Of a stretch of 64,000 bases of DNA, positions 10,226 to 21,386 are shown piece by piece. The notes under the pieces are model-generated. The model had not been told where the DNA came from and did not search any database. It worked only from the letters and a program-made list of their open reading frames with translations. A program made the translations under genes and the position numbers. Each line of letters opens with the position of its first letter. Position 1 is the first letter of the stretch. Where the stretch lies: assembly GCF_047511655.1 (NCBI RefSeq), contig NC_133386.1, forward strand, positions 174,551,146-174,615,145, written 5' to 3'. This DNA comes from Castor canadensis. Taxonomy: Eukaryota; Chordata; Mammalia; Rodentia; Castoridae.

Positions 10226-13045
10226 TGTCATATAAAAATTCAAGAGTATCTACTCAACTACTGTTGGGGAAAAAGCTTTGTATATGATTATAAATAAAGA
10301 TAAACAAGGTTTAAATTTTTTGTGATGTTTGAGACGTTTAGTTCAATTTATAAACTCCTATGGTTCTAGTTCTCAAAAAATCCGTATTAATGTCACTTTA
10401 TATTTGTATCTTTCCTTTCAGTCTCCTTAAGGCAGACCTTGCCAAATAGTGTAAGCTTCAGTCCTCCAAAAAGTGTATGTTTACTTTTTAAGAAAATTCA
10501 AGTTTTCTGCTAGTTTTTAATAAGGTTGTTTTATTTTTAAAGAGGTACAACACGACCAGAATTCTGTCAAGGTGTGAAATGAACAGGATTGCCAGAAAAG
10601 CTTTAAGTTAACAGTACAACTTAAAAACTAATTGTCTTCCATGCAGTAAGTGTTGGTGACATGAGCTAGCATCAGAATCTAGGGATTACAAAGTGGGGAA
10701 CATCGTTTGGACTTTCTCAGTAACATTGACAAGGCAATGCTTTTCGTGAAATAGTATAGAAAAATCCCCTTAACATTTTTTTAATGTTGGGTTGGATTAT
10801 TAGGATAATAGGCCATAAATGAAACTTTAAAAAACATTGACTTTATTTTCAATAAACACACTGATGTCTTCAGTGTTATAAATTGACTGTTAAAATGCCC
10901 TTTTTCACTGAAGCTAAAATTAAAGAAATGTATTAATAAACTGATTTTTTTCCTTGCCTTCATTCCTAAAACTAATTTCTGAAAAAAAATTATGATTACT
11001 TTAATATAGTAATCTCACAATTAAAACTAGAAGTAAACTGTGTTGCATTAACAATTAAGTATTATAGGGCTCTTCATGTGTTTAGAAAACAAGTATGTAT
11101 TTTTATGTAATATGTATTTAACACTTAGGAGTCCTAAATGCTCAGTTTGTTTTTTTTTATACTGGACCTGTTCTGAAATTCTATTCTGAATATTTAACTT
11201 TTGCTCTGTATCACTTTGGAAAATAAGAATTTATCTCTAATGGAGAAAGATATCTGGAAATATGATATGAAACACCATGAAAGAGCAATGCCCAGTAGAT
11301 TTCTGTGAATTCATCTATTAATTCTGTTGAAAAACAAGAGAGAAGGTTTGGCAAAAACTCCCTAAACATTAGATAACATATTTTTTCAACAGTTCTAAAT
11401 GCAAATATAAGCTGATCATACTTGACTGTGATCAGAGCTAGTATTTAAATATTTTATGAATGATTTTAGGAGAAAATTAGGCTGGTAAACTTGCTCCCAA
11501 ATCCTGTAGACTGTAGAAATCACATTTGAGTGTTATAACACAGAAAAAAAATACAGTCCAATAGTAAAGAAGATTCTTTTAAGACTACTAGTTGTAATAT
11601 GAACATATTCACATACATTTTTGTATCTACTCTTGTCATATTTTTTAAAGTTCAAACTGTGACTTTTCAAAAGGTGAATTAAATAATAAATATTATGTTT
11701 ATATATCTGTACCTGATCAAAAACTAAAGGAAGTGAGTGATAATAAAATGAAGGGTCAGATCATGTCATAAATATAACTGGTTCTTCATATATAACAATT
11801 AAATTTTGTTAAGGTTTAATAAATAACTGCTATGGTAACCACAATACCACAAATATTTAAATGAAGCATGAAAGGCACATGAATGTTAAAACCTTTCATA
11901 GTACCCTAAGTTTAGGAAACTTTTTTTCTCTAAGAAAAAAAGAAATCAGAATATTAAATTGCAGGAAAGATTAAGCAACTGCCTAACCAATTATCCTTGT
12001 TTTTAGATGAAGAATCAAAGATAAATCCATGTATTACTGGGCGACCATCTAGTCACTCATTATCCTGGCACTCAGTAGTGACTGTCTCCTTTCTCTTACC
12101 AAAGATGGCAAACAATGTCACCCATGTCTTTCCTTTGCCTCTCAGAGGCAGTACAGGTGCTTATTGCTTTTTCCTGTCAAATTACAACTTGCAGATTTTT
12201 AGCCTCAGAGTGCTACACATAGTGTCCTTAGCACTCATACCCAGGAATCTGACCAGCAAATCAAAATGAAACCTTCACAAATATCCCATGAATTGCAGTC
12301 TTTATATAGCAAGATTTTCTTTAGTACATCAAATAATTCAGCAGACTTTCATTGGTCAATTAGTCAATAATTCTATGCATTTAAAATGAGCTCTATAAAT
12401 ATCTTCATAGGCCTCAACAAATGACACAGGCTGCATAATATTTGATTCCAACATCAAATCCTGTAGACGGAGTTGCACATTTTTAGTAACTACTGTTACT
12501 CTTTTAACTTCTCATTATATTTCCTGACCATGTGGGCAGACTTTTCAGCTCTGACTATGGAGGTTTCTTAAGATGCATAAATGATTTGCAGAGTTAAATT
12601 GAAGAGACAAACTTGCCTTTGAAATAATGGTGCTCTGGCATTCCACAGAGTAATTTTGAAAGGTATTCTGCATTGGCCTCAGGATAACAGAAGGAAAATC
12701 AGACTATGGGAGGTCAGGCTTATGCAATACTCAGCACTGCTGAAATGAAATATTTGTCTGAGAAATCAAAGAAGCATCCAGAAGTCAGGAGGGCATGATT
12801 GGCTGTTCACAGGGAAAATGTCTTCCAGTCTGCAGTGTTCTGCTTCAGTTCACTTGAGGAATCAAAACAAGACATTAAGCAGAATTCTCCATATGAGTCT
12901 ATGTGTGAACCACTAAACTGAAAGAAATCTGAACTGAGAGAGAAACTCATCTGAGAACTTTTACAAGGATCCAGAGAAAAATCATTTCCTTGACTATTCA
13001 GGCTCACAAAAGAGAAAATATGTAACATAAAATCTCGTATTCAGA

Positions 13046-13078
<33 letters not shown>

Positions 13079-15359
13079 TTTAACAATGTAGACTTCCTTA
13101 AGGGATGAAGGGACAAGATCTCATTAAAAAGCTTTTAAATATTAACAAGTGAAGAATATAGGATTCTAGGATTCAATGTTTAAAGACACAATCTGCTAAA
13201 AATAAAGTGCTATATTAATGTTACAAGGCAAAGACAAATGACTTCTGTCCACCTATTCTTAATTTTCATAAAAACTTAAGTGAACTTTCAGTACAAGGAT
13301 TTTCTTACAAAATGAAAAAAAATCCAAAAATGGTGAATTAATTACTGTGGATACCATACCTCAAACATGGCAGTTTATCCATTACAATCTTTTCCAACTA
13401 CCTCATTCAACATTCAATATGACATACAAGGACTTATACCCAACTTATTATCCAATAAGTTATGTGAGAATCTACTTTGAACGAAGAGTTTCATGATTTA
13501 TCTATGAAGCCCAAAGTTGTTAGTTTTTGCTTCTTTGTGGTTATTACTTCCCTACATTAAAATCAACTACCTGCTGGTAGCATTGTGATGGCAAGCCAGA
13601 CATCAGTTAGTAGGAAGGGGGAGTAGTGTGGGGAAGAAAATGTAGAATGGGGATCCATAAGGGAACGGACAAAACAGAGCCCACTGTGCTTCTTCATTTT
13701 TTTACTCTCACCTCTGACTCTGATGGCTTTCCAATTAGAATGGTGACTGGTCACTTTCAACTTCCAAATCTCATATAAATTTCACTGTTGAGCAAATCTA
13801 AAATAGAATAAGACAGGAAAGATCAAAGAAGAAGAGAAAGCAGTTTAAATAAGGTAAGACTAATAAAAAGTACTATAGTAGAATGTACAAAAGATGGTAA
13901 CTGGATAATTCAATTTCGTTATGACTAATTTACATAGAACAAACCATCAAAGTCTACCCCATGTCAAAATGTCTTCTATGAAAACTCTTTTGCCCACATT
14001 TCTCTTCCCAAATAAGACAATATCAAAATAATATTTTGTTCTTTTTTAAATTAAATCACAATCAATATTCATTGTCTTATAGTTTAAATATCAAAATACA
14101 ATATTAGTTGATCTTACATTTGATCACAAAAAAGGAAAGGGGCCATAAGAAATTGAAATCTAAGTTTTTAAATATATTTATGGGTGAAATCATATAAATT
14201 TAGGAAAGGAATATTTATAACTAATACAGCCCCGATTTCTGTCACTGTCATGTGCTCATAGTAATTCTACTACCTATTCTGTATTTCTGTTGCCCCCTCC
14301 ACCCCAGGAATGGCCTTCAGGTGGTTTACTGACTACAGGGATGACTTGACTTTTCATTCTTAAAGATTCTAGAACTATTAGAAGTCCAATTTCTATTGAG
14401 TTATTGGGGTTTTTTAATAACTTCATAATAGGAGCACATCACATGAGAACATTACAAGGCTCCCAACACTCTTTACCCATTTTCTGTTAGCCACCAAATT
14501 ACTCCTTAGTGCAATCAAATACACCAAAACATACAGCAATGATCCTCTTTGCCTATTGGATCACTGGTAAGAGTACAAAGTTGCAATATGGAAAATTCAA
14601 CTGATTGTTTAGTGTTGAATTCCCTGGTGAAAACATTTCTCCCTCAAGAACTAAGAACTCTAGAAAAACAGAGCTGGAAGTTGGGGAAAAAGGAAAGAAA
14701 ATATTGAATACTTGATTAGAAGGAATAATACACAAACCACTTCCATTTCTACACCTTGATTTTTGGATTGGTGAGTTCTCTAGTACTGGAAAAAGAGTAA
14801 CATGTATGGATCTGTTTCAGAATATTTCCTCAATTTTGATGCATCAAACAAGGGTTAAAAAACAGATCAAGGAAGGAAAATGAAACCCACAGCCATCTGT
14901 ATATCTGCCCCTCACTGCTGAAGCCAGAGAGATCCTCAGAGGATACTGATTTGTATTTCGTGTTGCCTTTTGATTCTTTACTTTTCATTCCCTTTCTCTA
15001 TAAGGAAGAGGATTTGGAGGCATAGCTTTTGTTGAAACAACTTTCTACATAGAGAAACTACTACAATTATAAAAGAAGAATTTTTTATGAGTGTAGAAAC
15101 ACTAAAAATCTCATCAAAATGTTTATTTTTAAAAATATATTTTTATAATAATGTTCATTTTATTATGAACTTAAATTCAAAATATAAAGAAAATTCTAAA
15201 ATTATTGGAGGAAAATATAGGGTACCACTTAAGTACTTTTAATAACCTTGGAGTGGAGGAGTCTCTAAAGATATAAAAAAATTTGTAAGTTTAAAGGCAG
15301 ACAGTTACGCTTTTGACTCAAATATGGTTTTTACTTCTCAAAGCTGTAAATAATTTTTT
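10226..15359. other. Unannotated unique sequence (about 5 kb)
   Basis: No SINE, L1 or gene homology was recognised. Chance frames (90 codons at 11,997-12,269 plus; 73 at 12,807-13,028 minus; 65 at 13,563-13,760 minus) lack identifiable motifs. The only structured item is the TTTC microsatellite at 13,047-13,081. Conserved non-coding elements cannot be excluded by eye. Confidence 0.5.
13047..13081 (+). repeat. (TTTC)n microsatellite
   Basis: About eight uninterrupted TTTC units ending in a T-run. It is not attached to a recognisable SINE body. Confidence 0.95.
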
Positions 15360-15665
15360 TTTCATATTTTATTTTTGAACACATTTTTAAGATGATCTGT
15401 CATGGTCTATTATTAATGTTTATCACTTATTTATTAATTTTCTTTGATAAGTAAAAATTGTACACATTCATGGTACATAATGTGATACATTGTAGGATGA
15501 CTAAACAATTTAACTTTTGCGTTGCCTCACATAACTATTATTTATTATTAGAATATATAAAATCTTCTATCAACAATTTTTAAGTATCCATTATATTGTT
15601 ATTAACTGTGGTCACCATTAGTACATCATTTTAAGCAGTGAATTTGTGTTCAATGAATGTGAATT
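15360..15665 (-). mobile_element. Old LINE-1 3' UTR, antisense
   Basis: The plus strand reads as the complement of a common mammalian L1 3' UTR: AAATTGTACACATTCATGG, ATGTGATACATTGTAGGATG, ATTAACTGTGGTCACCATTAG. The complement of the last word (CTAATGGTGACCACAGTTAAT) is a typical old L1 UTR word. Highly diverged; borders approximate. Confidence 0.65.
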
Positions 15666-15852
15666 GCATATTCATAAGAATGCAAAATTATCTAACAGGA
15701 GACATAATATTTTTTGAATACTAAAGGAAGAGAATTGTCAAATATATTGGTATCCAATTTTATGATGGTACACTGTGCAGGAACTAAATGGGTGTTAAAA
15801 TTGTATGAATTCAGCTGGCATATTTTAAAATGAAATATAACCAATGGTCTTT

Positions 15853-15925
15853 TATAAACATATATTTATATATGTATAAACATATTTATGTATATATATG
15901 TATATATATATATACATATATATGT
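15853..15925. repeat. TA-rich microsatellite
   Basis: Imperfect alternation of TATA and CATA/GTATA units, an expanded AT/ACAT simple repeat. Confidence 0.9.
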
Positions 15926-16074
15926 TTCTTCTATGTGTATTTGAGAAAGACAGATTTACATTTTTTTATAGAAAAATAGCTGGAAAGATAACTGGCAAAT
16001 ATTAGTGGTTTTCCCCTCTTTTTCTCCTTTTTTCTGTTACCCTTTCTCTTTCCCTTCTTCTCTTTGTTACTCGC

Positions 16075-16145
16075 TCAAAAGTATTTAATAAACTTCACTA
16101 TGTATAGGCCACTATTCTAGACATTTGTATGAATCCTAATTGAGT
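16075..16145 (+). repeat. Ancient mammalian repeat fragment
   Basis: AGTATTTAATAAACTTCACTATGTATAGGCCACTATTCTAGACA (split for reading) follows the common ancient pattern 'TTTATTGAGCACCTACTATGTGCCAGGCACTGTTCTAGGC'. Two more copies of the pattern lie at 53,318 and 56,135. Family not assigned. Confidence 0.45.
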
Positions 16146-16387
16146 GGAATGAAGCAATGTGATTTAATTCTTCTTTAATTGGTGCCCATCTACTTTAAAT
16201 AGTTTTTGAAAAGATATTTTATATTTATTTGTATCTAATCAACATATTTAAATATATTTTATTATTTTACTGCACAATTTTGTTTTTAATTATTACTGAA
16301 TTGTGCAGCCATTATCATAATTCTAAATACCTTCATAACTTTTTTAAATAAATTTTTTAGTAGTAATATAATGAGGTAATTATATTC

Positions 16388-17036
16388 AGATAGAGTGCAT
16401 GGGATTATTTCTATTTTATTACATTTGCTGAGGCTTGCTTTGTGTCCTAAGATATGATTGATTTTGGAGAATGTTCCATGGGCTGCTGAGAAGAATGTAT
16501 ATTGTGCATAATTTGGATGAAATATTCTGTAGACATCAGCTAGGTCCATTTGATCTATGGTGTGATTTAGTTTTAGAATTTCTTTATTGGTTTTTTTTGT
16601 TTGGATAACCTATCTATTGGTTATAGGGGGGTATTAAAGTCTTCCACTACCATTGTGTAGGAATCTATATATGTTTTTAGGTCCTTCACAGTACGTTTGA
16701 TAAAACTGGGTGCATTGATGTTGGGTGCATGTAGGTTGATAATTGTTATTTCCTTTTGGTGCATTTCCCCTTTTATTAGTATAGAGTGTCCTTCTTTATC
16801 TTGTTTCATTAATGTAAGTTTGAAGTCTACTTTGTCCAAGACAATTATTTCTACTCCTGCCTGTTTTGGGGGGGCCATTGGCTTGGTTTATCTTCTTCCA
16901 GTCTTTCACCCTAAGCCAGTGCTTGTTTCTGTTGATGAGATGGGTTTCCTGTAAGCAACAAATTGTAGGATCTTCCTTTTAAATCAAGTTTGGTAAATGG
17001 TGTCTTTTGATGGGGGAGTTAAGTTCTTTAACATTC
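16388..17036 (-). pseudogene. L1-A ORF2 fragment: apurinic/apyrimidinic-like endonuclease domain
   Basis: L1 ORF2p endonuclease nicks the target DNA to start reverse transcription. The minus strand shows its order of blocks: an N-terminal 'NLTPPSKDT' stretch, then KQAGVEIIVLDKVDFK, DKEGHSILIKGE, INLHAPNINAP, DFNTPL, and in the next piece MDLADVYRIFHP, TFFSAAHGTFSKINHILGHK and IEIIPCTLS. The DFN motif (catalytic D and N) is kept. The later D of the SKIDH motif is N here, and the terminal SDH motif is lost at the breakpoint. In-frame stops and at least one frame change separate the pieces (16,549/16,621 and upstream of 16,878). It cannot encode an active endonuclease. Confidence 0.9.
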
Positions 17037-17380
17037 AATGTTAGCATTGATAGATATGTGGTGAATCCTGTCATTTAGTTGTTTTGTTGTTTAAGGGTTT
17101 GATTGTGTGCAACTGAATCAATGTTACACTCTACTATCTTGCCTTTTCTTCTCCTTTGGTTTGCTACTGCCTGTCCTTTCATGGTGGTGTTTGCTTTCAT
17201 TTTCTGTGTGCAAAATTCCTTGAAGAATCTTTTGTAGTGGTGGTTTGGTGGTCATATATTCTTTTAGTTTCTCCTTATCATGGAAGACTTTTATTGCTCC
17301 ATCTATGTTGAATGATAGTTTTGCTGGGTAGAGTATCCTAGATTAAAGTTACTTTCATTCAGTGCCTGGAAGACCTTACT

Positions 17381-17863
17381 CTATGCTCTTCTTGATTTTA
17401 ATGTTGCTGTTGAGAAATCTGCTGTGATTTTGATGGGTTTACCTTTGCATGTTATTTGTTTTTTCTCTCTTACAACTTTCAATATTCTTTCTCTATTTTC
17501 TGTGTTTGTTATTTTAATGATTATATGTTGTGCAGTAGTTCTATTTTGGTCAAGTCTGTTTGGTGTCCTGGAGGCTTCCTGTACCTGAATGGGCATAGTT
17601 TTTCCTAGGTTTGGGAAATTTTCTGTTATTATTTTGTTGAATATATTAGGAATTCGTTTTGCTTGCACCTCTTCTCCATCTTCAATGCCCATGATTCTCA
17701 GGTTTGGTATTTTGATGGAGTCAGTGAGTTCTTGCATATTCCTTTCACAGGTCTTGAGTTTCCTGACTAATAGTTCTTCAGTTTTTTCTTTAATTACCAT
17801 TTCATCTTCAACTTCTGAGACTCTGTCTTCTGCTTGTTCTAGTCTGCTGTAGTGTCCTTGCAT
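17381..17863 (-). pseudogene. L1-A ORF1 3' part: coiled-coil end, RRM and C-terminal domain
   Basis: ORF1p is the trimeric RNA-binding chaperone of L1 particles. The 160-residue frame starts in the coiled coil (RLEQAEDRVSEVEDEM, residues about 7-22). It continues through the RRM-like domain (NLRIMGIEDGEE, PNIFNKIITENFPNL, RTPNRLDQNRTTAQHIIIK) and into the C-terminal domain (RERILKVVREKKQITCKGKP, KITADFSTATLKSRRA). A stop codon at 17,381-17,383 falls where the family usually has a codon for an aromatic residue. The same frame continues after it with SKVFQALNESNF-type sequence, so a single nonsense change truncates the C-terminal domain. The N-terminal half upstream of 17,863 is broken by other lesions. 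Confidence 0.9.
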
Positions 17864-18599
17864 TTTGTTTTGTTTTGTTTTTCTGTTTGATTCTTTTTTC
17901 TGAGGTTTTCCATATCATGGGTCACTTCCTCTTTAATATTGTCAATTTTCATTCTTAATTCATTTATCTCTCTAGGTATGGTGATAAATAGGGCTCTGTG
18001 AGTTCATTTATTTGTTTTTGTGTCTTCTCATATTCTTTATTTTTGTTGTCTTGGAATTTCTTTAGTGCCTCCTGTACATTTTTGGTTGCTTTTGTCTAGT
18101 AATACCTCCATGAAATTCTATTGATTATTTGCAGGGTTTTTTCTTTCAGAGTGTTCTTGTGGGCTTCATTGGATTCCTTGGCATAGTTTATCTTTGTTGT
18201 TTTGGAGTCTGGAACTGGGTATCTATTTTCTTCATTTCCTTCTGAATCCCTTATCAATTTATTTTTAGGGGGAGAATTGTTTCCATCCCTTTTTAGTCTT
18301 CCTAGTACTCCACTTGGTGGTGTTTCTGTCCCTGGTTTGTGTGTAATTTAGTATTAGCCTTCTTACAATAGTAAAACTAACAAAACAAAGAAAGAAAGAA
18401 AAAAAAAAGAGAGAACCAAAGAAATGAATAGGGAGAGGTGGTGGACAAACAAACACATAAAAAAAAAAAAGTCCAGCTTCAGGACCAATAGAATTTCAGT
18501 ATTAGTAGTTCTGGTGTTACTCTTTCAGCATTCAGTCTTAATGTTGATATTTAAGCAGAAGCTCTGTCTTAATTTTGCCAGGTGGTTGGGGAGACTAGC

Positions 18600-19552
18600 C
18601 AGTTTTTTTTTTTCCTGTCTTTCAGTGGCAGCTGCTTAGTCAGTTCCTCCCTCAGTGAGGTGTGGCTTGTCTTCAGGTTCTGGAGATCAGCTCTGTGGCC
18701 TGCTAGCCATCCTGCTTTGGAGTTGGGTTTTTGCTGTGTTAGTTTATTGGGGGTCTTGTTTCTTTGTCTTGCACCCTTTCTCTGGGTCAAGGTCAGAGAT
18801 TCGTCAGGCAGCTCTCTGCTTTCAGTGTGTTATGCTGTTTTGCTGACTGTTTTTTCAATTTTGGAACATTGTCTGACTTTGTATGTTGTTCACTGGCTCA
18901 GGAGATGAGCTTTGTGGACCTCTATCTGCCTTTTTTCAGACAGCAGCTTATCACTCACCCACTGTCAGCCCTTTTGCCTTTCCAGTCATTGTTTACTAAA
19001 AGTTCCTGTGGAGATCAGCTCCTTGCTCCTCCCCCCTTCTCTGGTGCAGCAGCTTATTACCTGCCCTCTGTCAGCCCATCTGCCTTTGCAGTCTTTGTTT
19101 ATTGACAGTTTGTGTGTAGATCAGCTCTTTGCCCTTTCCCCTTCTCCAGTGCCCTCAGAGCACCCCGCTCCCTCTGCTGAGTGTTCCTTTTCAGTTCCTT
19201 GTTTATTATTCAGTTTTTGGTTTTTTTTGCTGGGTGGGGGTCAGTCTATCCTGGGGGCTATGCTGGTTTACCCCAGGGTAGCTGTGGGAATTCTGTGTGC
19301 TGCTTATTTGCTCATCTGTTTATCTGCATCTTCCAAGCAGGTTTGGAGCCAGTGTCTGGCAGTGTGGGAGACCTCCTGTTTTCTCAGTGTAACATGGTGT
19401 GTGCTGGGGATTTAGGGTGTTGGAGTTTTAATTCTTTTTGGTGATTTTTTTTTTCTGCCAAGTGCAGCTCTAGCATCTCAAAGAAATTTTTGATTTATGG
19501 AGCTCATGCTTTCTGCTTCTGCACTCTAGTCACCATCTTGGATCCTCCTCCC
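18600..19552 (-). promoter_or_regulatory. L1-A 5' UTR (internal promoter region)
   Basis: This region lies between the L1 5' end and the ORF1 coiled-coil region. It is richer in C/T on the plus strand than the flanking DNA and carries long but unrelated frames in several phases on the plus strand (for example 18,912-19,415). By family knowledge the L1 5' UTR holds the internal RNA polymerase II promoter. The AAGATGG at the 5' end resembles the YY1-type site found at L1 starts. Whether it was ever active here cannot be read from sequence alone. Confidence 0.7.
18902..19152 (-). repeat. About 106-bp tandem repeat in L1-A 5' UTR
   Basis: On the plus strand CAGCAGCTTATcACtcaCCC at 18,941 recurs as CAGCAGCTTATtACctgCCC at 19,047. 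CTGTCAGCCC and CCTTT(C/G)CAGTC(A/T)TTGTTTA recur at the same spacing. AGATCAGCTC recurs at 19,012 and 19,118 (106 bp), with an earlier GAGATGAGCT at 18,902. Roughly 2.4 units are visible. The unit does not resemble the 92-93-bp unit of L1-B. Confidence 0.85.
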
Positions 19553-19561
19553 ATTATATTC

Positions 19562-21235
19562 GTACTAGATTTTGGATGTACAGAGAAAATATTGCTATTT
19601 TTCAATAACCATTATATTCTTCTATCTAACATTGCTTATTGTGGAGAGAAAAAATAATTATGTATTCAATTTGTTTACAACTTAATCTCAATATAACAAT
19701 TGAAATCACAGTGTAAAAGACATAAAATTTTATAGTCTCATTTGGGAATGCTCCTAGGTTTCTATTAGGGGACTGCTGAATAGAGAAAATGAATACATTA
19801 TAGAAAACTGTTTAGTCTTATAAAAGAACCCTGAATGCTGAGTTCAAATCCCAGTACAACCAATGTATGTTATTTGTAGCACCAATGAATGAACTTAGGG
19901 AGTACTATGTGAAGTCTAATAATTTGGACACAAAAAGATGAATTACTTAGGCTCTCACCTTTATGTGGCAACATAGGTAAAATCACAGAAGCACAGACTT
20001 AATGTGTTGACTCAGGAACTAGGAGTGCAGAGTAGGGTTGAGGAGACATTAGCCAACTCATGAAAAATTCCTGTTAGACAGGAGGGATGAGTTTAACTGA
20101 TTATATAACATGGTATCTATGATAACAGCTTTGGTATACCTGAAAATTAATAACGAAGTAGATTTAAGTGCTCTTACTGCAAACAAGTAATTAGATGAGG
20201 TAAAGCATGCCTTAATTAACTGAATTTGTCCATATTATAATGCACACATTATTTTTAAAACATTGTACATGAATATATATATAATTTTGCTTTCTAATAA
20301 AAACATAAAACATTGAACAAGCAGGCGCTAATTTACATATTATTCAACATACTTTCATTTATCACTTTTTATTTTTTATAATTATGTCGTGGTATACATG
20401 GCTGCTTGTGTGGTAGGAGTGTCTGTGAGTTTTTGTGTTTTGGTTCTAGTGAAAAATAAAGAATCAGGTCATTCGTTGCTATGGTCTTTATTGTGATCCC
20501 CATGGCCCAGCTCCATGCTTTTCACTGTGTTGTTATTGGCAACTAATGACCAAGGCTTTACTTTCAATCTCCCCACAACATGTCCTACTTCATCCTGATT
20601 CCAGCTTAGCAATAATGACCAATACCATTATGGTAGTGCCTAGACAGAGATTTTTCTGAATTGAAATGCTGTTTGCAAGCTAAAACAAAAATGGAAGAGT
20701 CCACTTCCAAAACTGCAGCTGAATTTCACAAGTATTATTTTTGAATATGCAATTCAATATATTAAATCTGAATATAATTTTCATCTTCCCTATGCATTCT
20801 ATAAGACATTGTCTACACTTAAGTTAGATGAATATTCAGAATGGAGATGGTTCTTTTAAAGAGGAAATGAGAAATCATACAAACAATATAAAAATTAATT
20901 CAATTATAAAAATGTTTTTCTCTATAATTTTAATACCTAGGACTTAGTCCATTTATTATCATTCATGAATAAGCTTAGGCACATGATAAAACAAATTATA
21001 TTAGAAATTTCTCTTCATGGATCTGTTGAAGATTCAAAAGAATTATTGCAAAGCTCTTTGTAAATAAATTTCTATAGAATTATTAATAAAATATAATGAG
21101 AATTGCACAAACTATATTTGTGTGTATTACTGGAATGATACTTATAATTACTCACATATTTGTGCATATCATTTTTCCAATTTTAAGACAAATAAGTTTA
21201 GCAAATTTATGGAATTTTTAGAGGAGAAAGATTTT
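19562..21235. other. Unannotated unique sequence
   Basis: AT-rich DNA. A 24-base ID-like stretch near 19,837 is too short to call. Nothing else is recognised. Confidence 0.5.
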
Positions 21236-21386
21236 TATGTTGCTATTTATTTATTTAATTTTTTTCCCATTTATTCATATGTGCATATGAATGCTTATAT
21301 GCTTAGGCCATTTCTCCCCGCTCCCACCCAGCTCCTTCCTCTCCTCACCCACCCCCTCACTTCCAGGCAGAATATGTTGCTATTTA
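21236..21386 (-). mobile_element. Very short retroelement 3'-end insertion with 14-bp TSD
   Basis: TATGTTGCTATTTA is repeated exactly at 21,236-21,249 and 21,373-21,386. Between them the minus strand reads a G-rich tract (about 21,308-21,372), then GAGAAATGG, ATGCACATATGAATAAATGG and an A-rich tail. The same 3' end occurs on the plus strand at 28,218-28,308 and about 29,490-29,616. The body is only about 120 bp, so it is an extremely 5'-truncated copy. By structure (G-rich tract, AATAAA-type signal, poly-A, TSD) it is probably the 3' UTR end of an L1 subfamily. The 96-codon plus frame at 21,122-21,412 merely crosses it. Confidence 0.85.

Larger units (their letters stand above)
16379..19561 (-). 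mobile_element. LINE-1 copy A: intact 5' end, truncated inside ORF2 endonuclease, 9-bp TSD
   Basis: This L1 reads on the minus strand from 19,552 down to 16,388. Its first bases (GGGAGGAGGATCCAAGATGG at 19,552-19,533) have the form typical of L1 5' ends. Then follow a 5' UTR with a tandem repeat, ORF1 and the ORF2 endonuclease domain. Homology stops at 16,388, so reverse transcriptase, the C-terminal part and the 3' UTR are absent, and there is no poly-T on the plus strand. ATTATATTC occurs exactly at both edges (16,379-16,387 and 19,553-19,561), in the position expected of a target-site duplication. Truncation at the 3' rather than the 5' side is unusual for L1. The left repeat also partly resembles the L1 sequence expected there, so chance remains possible. 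Confidence 0.85.

Noticed and set aside
18912-19415. 167-codon plus-strand frame within L1-A
   Set aside because: It lies antisense in the L1 5' UTR and its openness comes from the tandem repeat and C/T richness; several frames are open at once.
19837-19860. Short GAGTTCAAATCCCAGTACA stretch resembling an ID SINE B-box end
   Set aside because: Only about 24 bp, without SINE body, A-tail or TSD; chance or too old to call.
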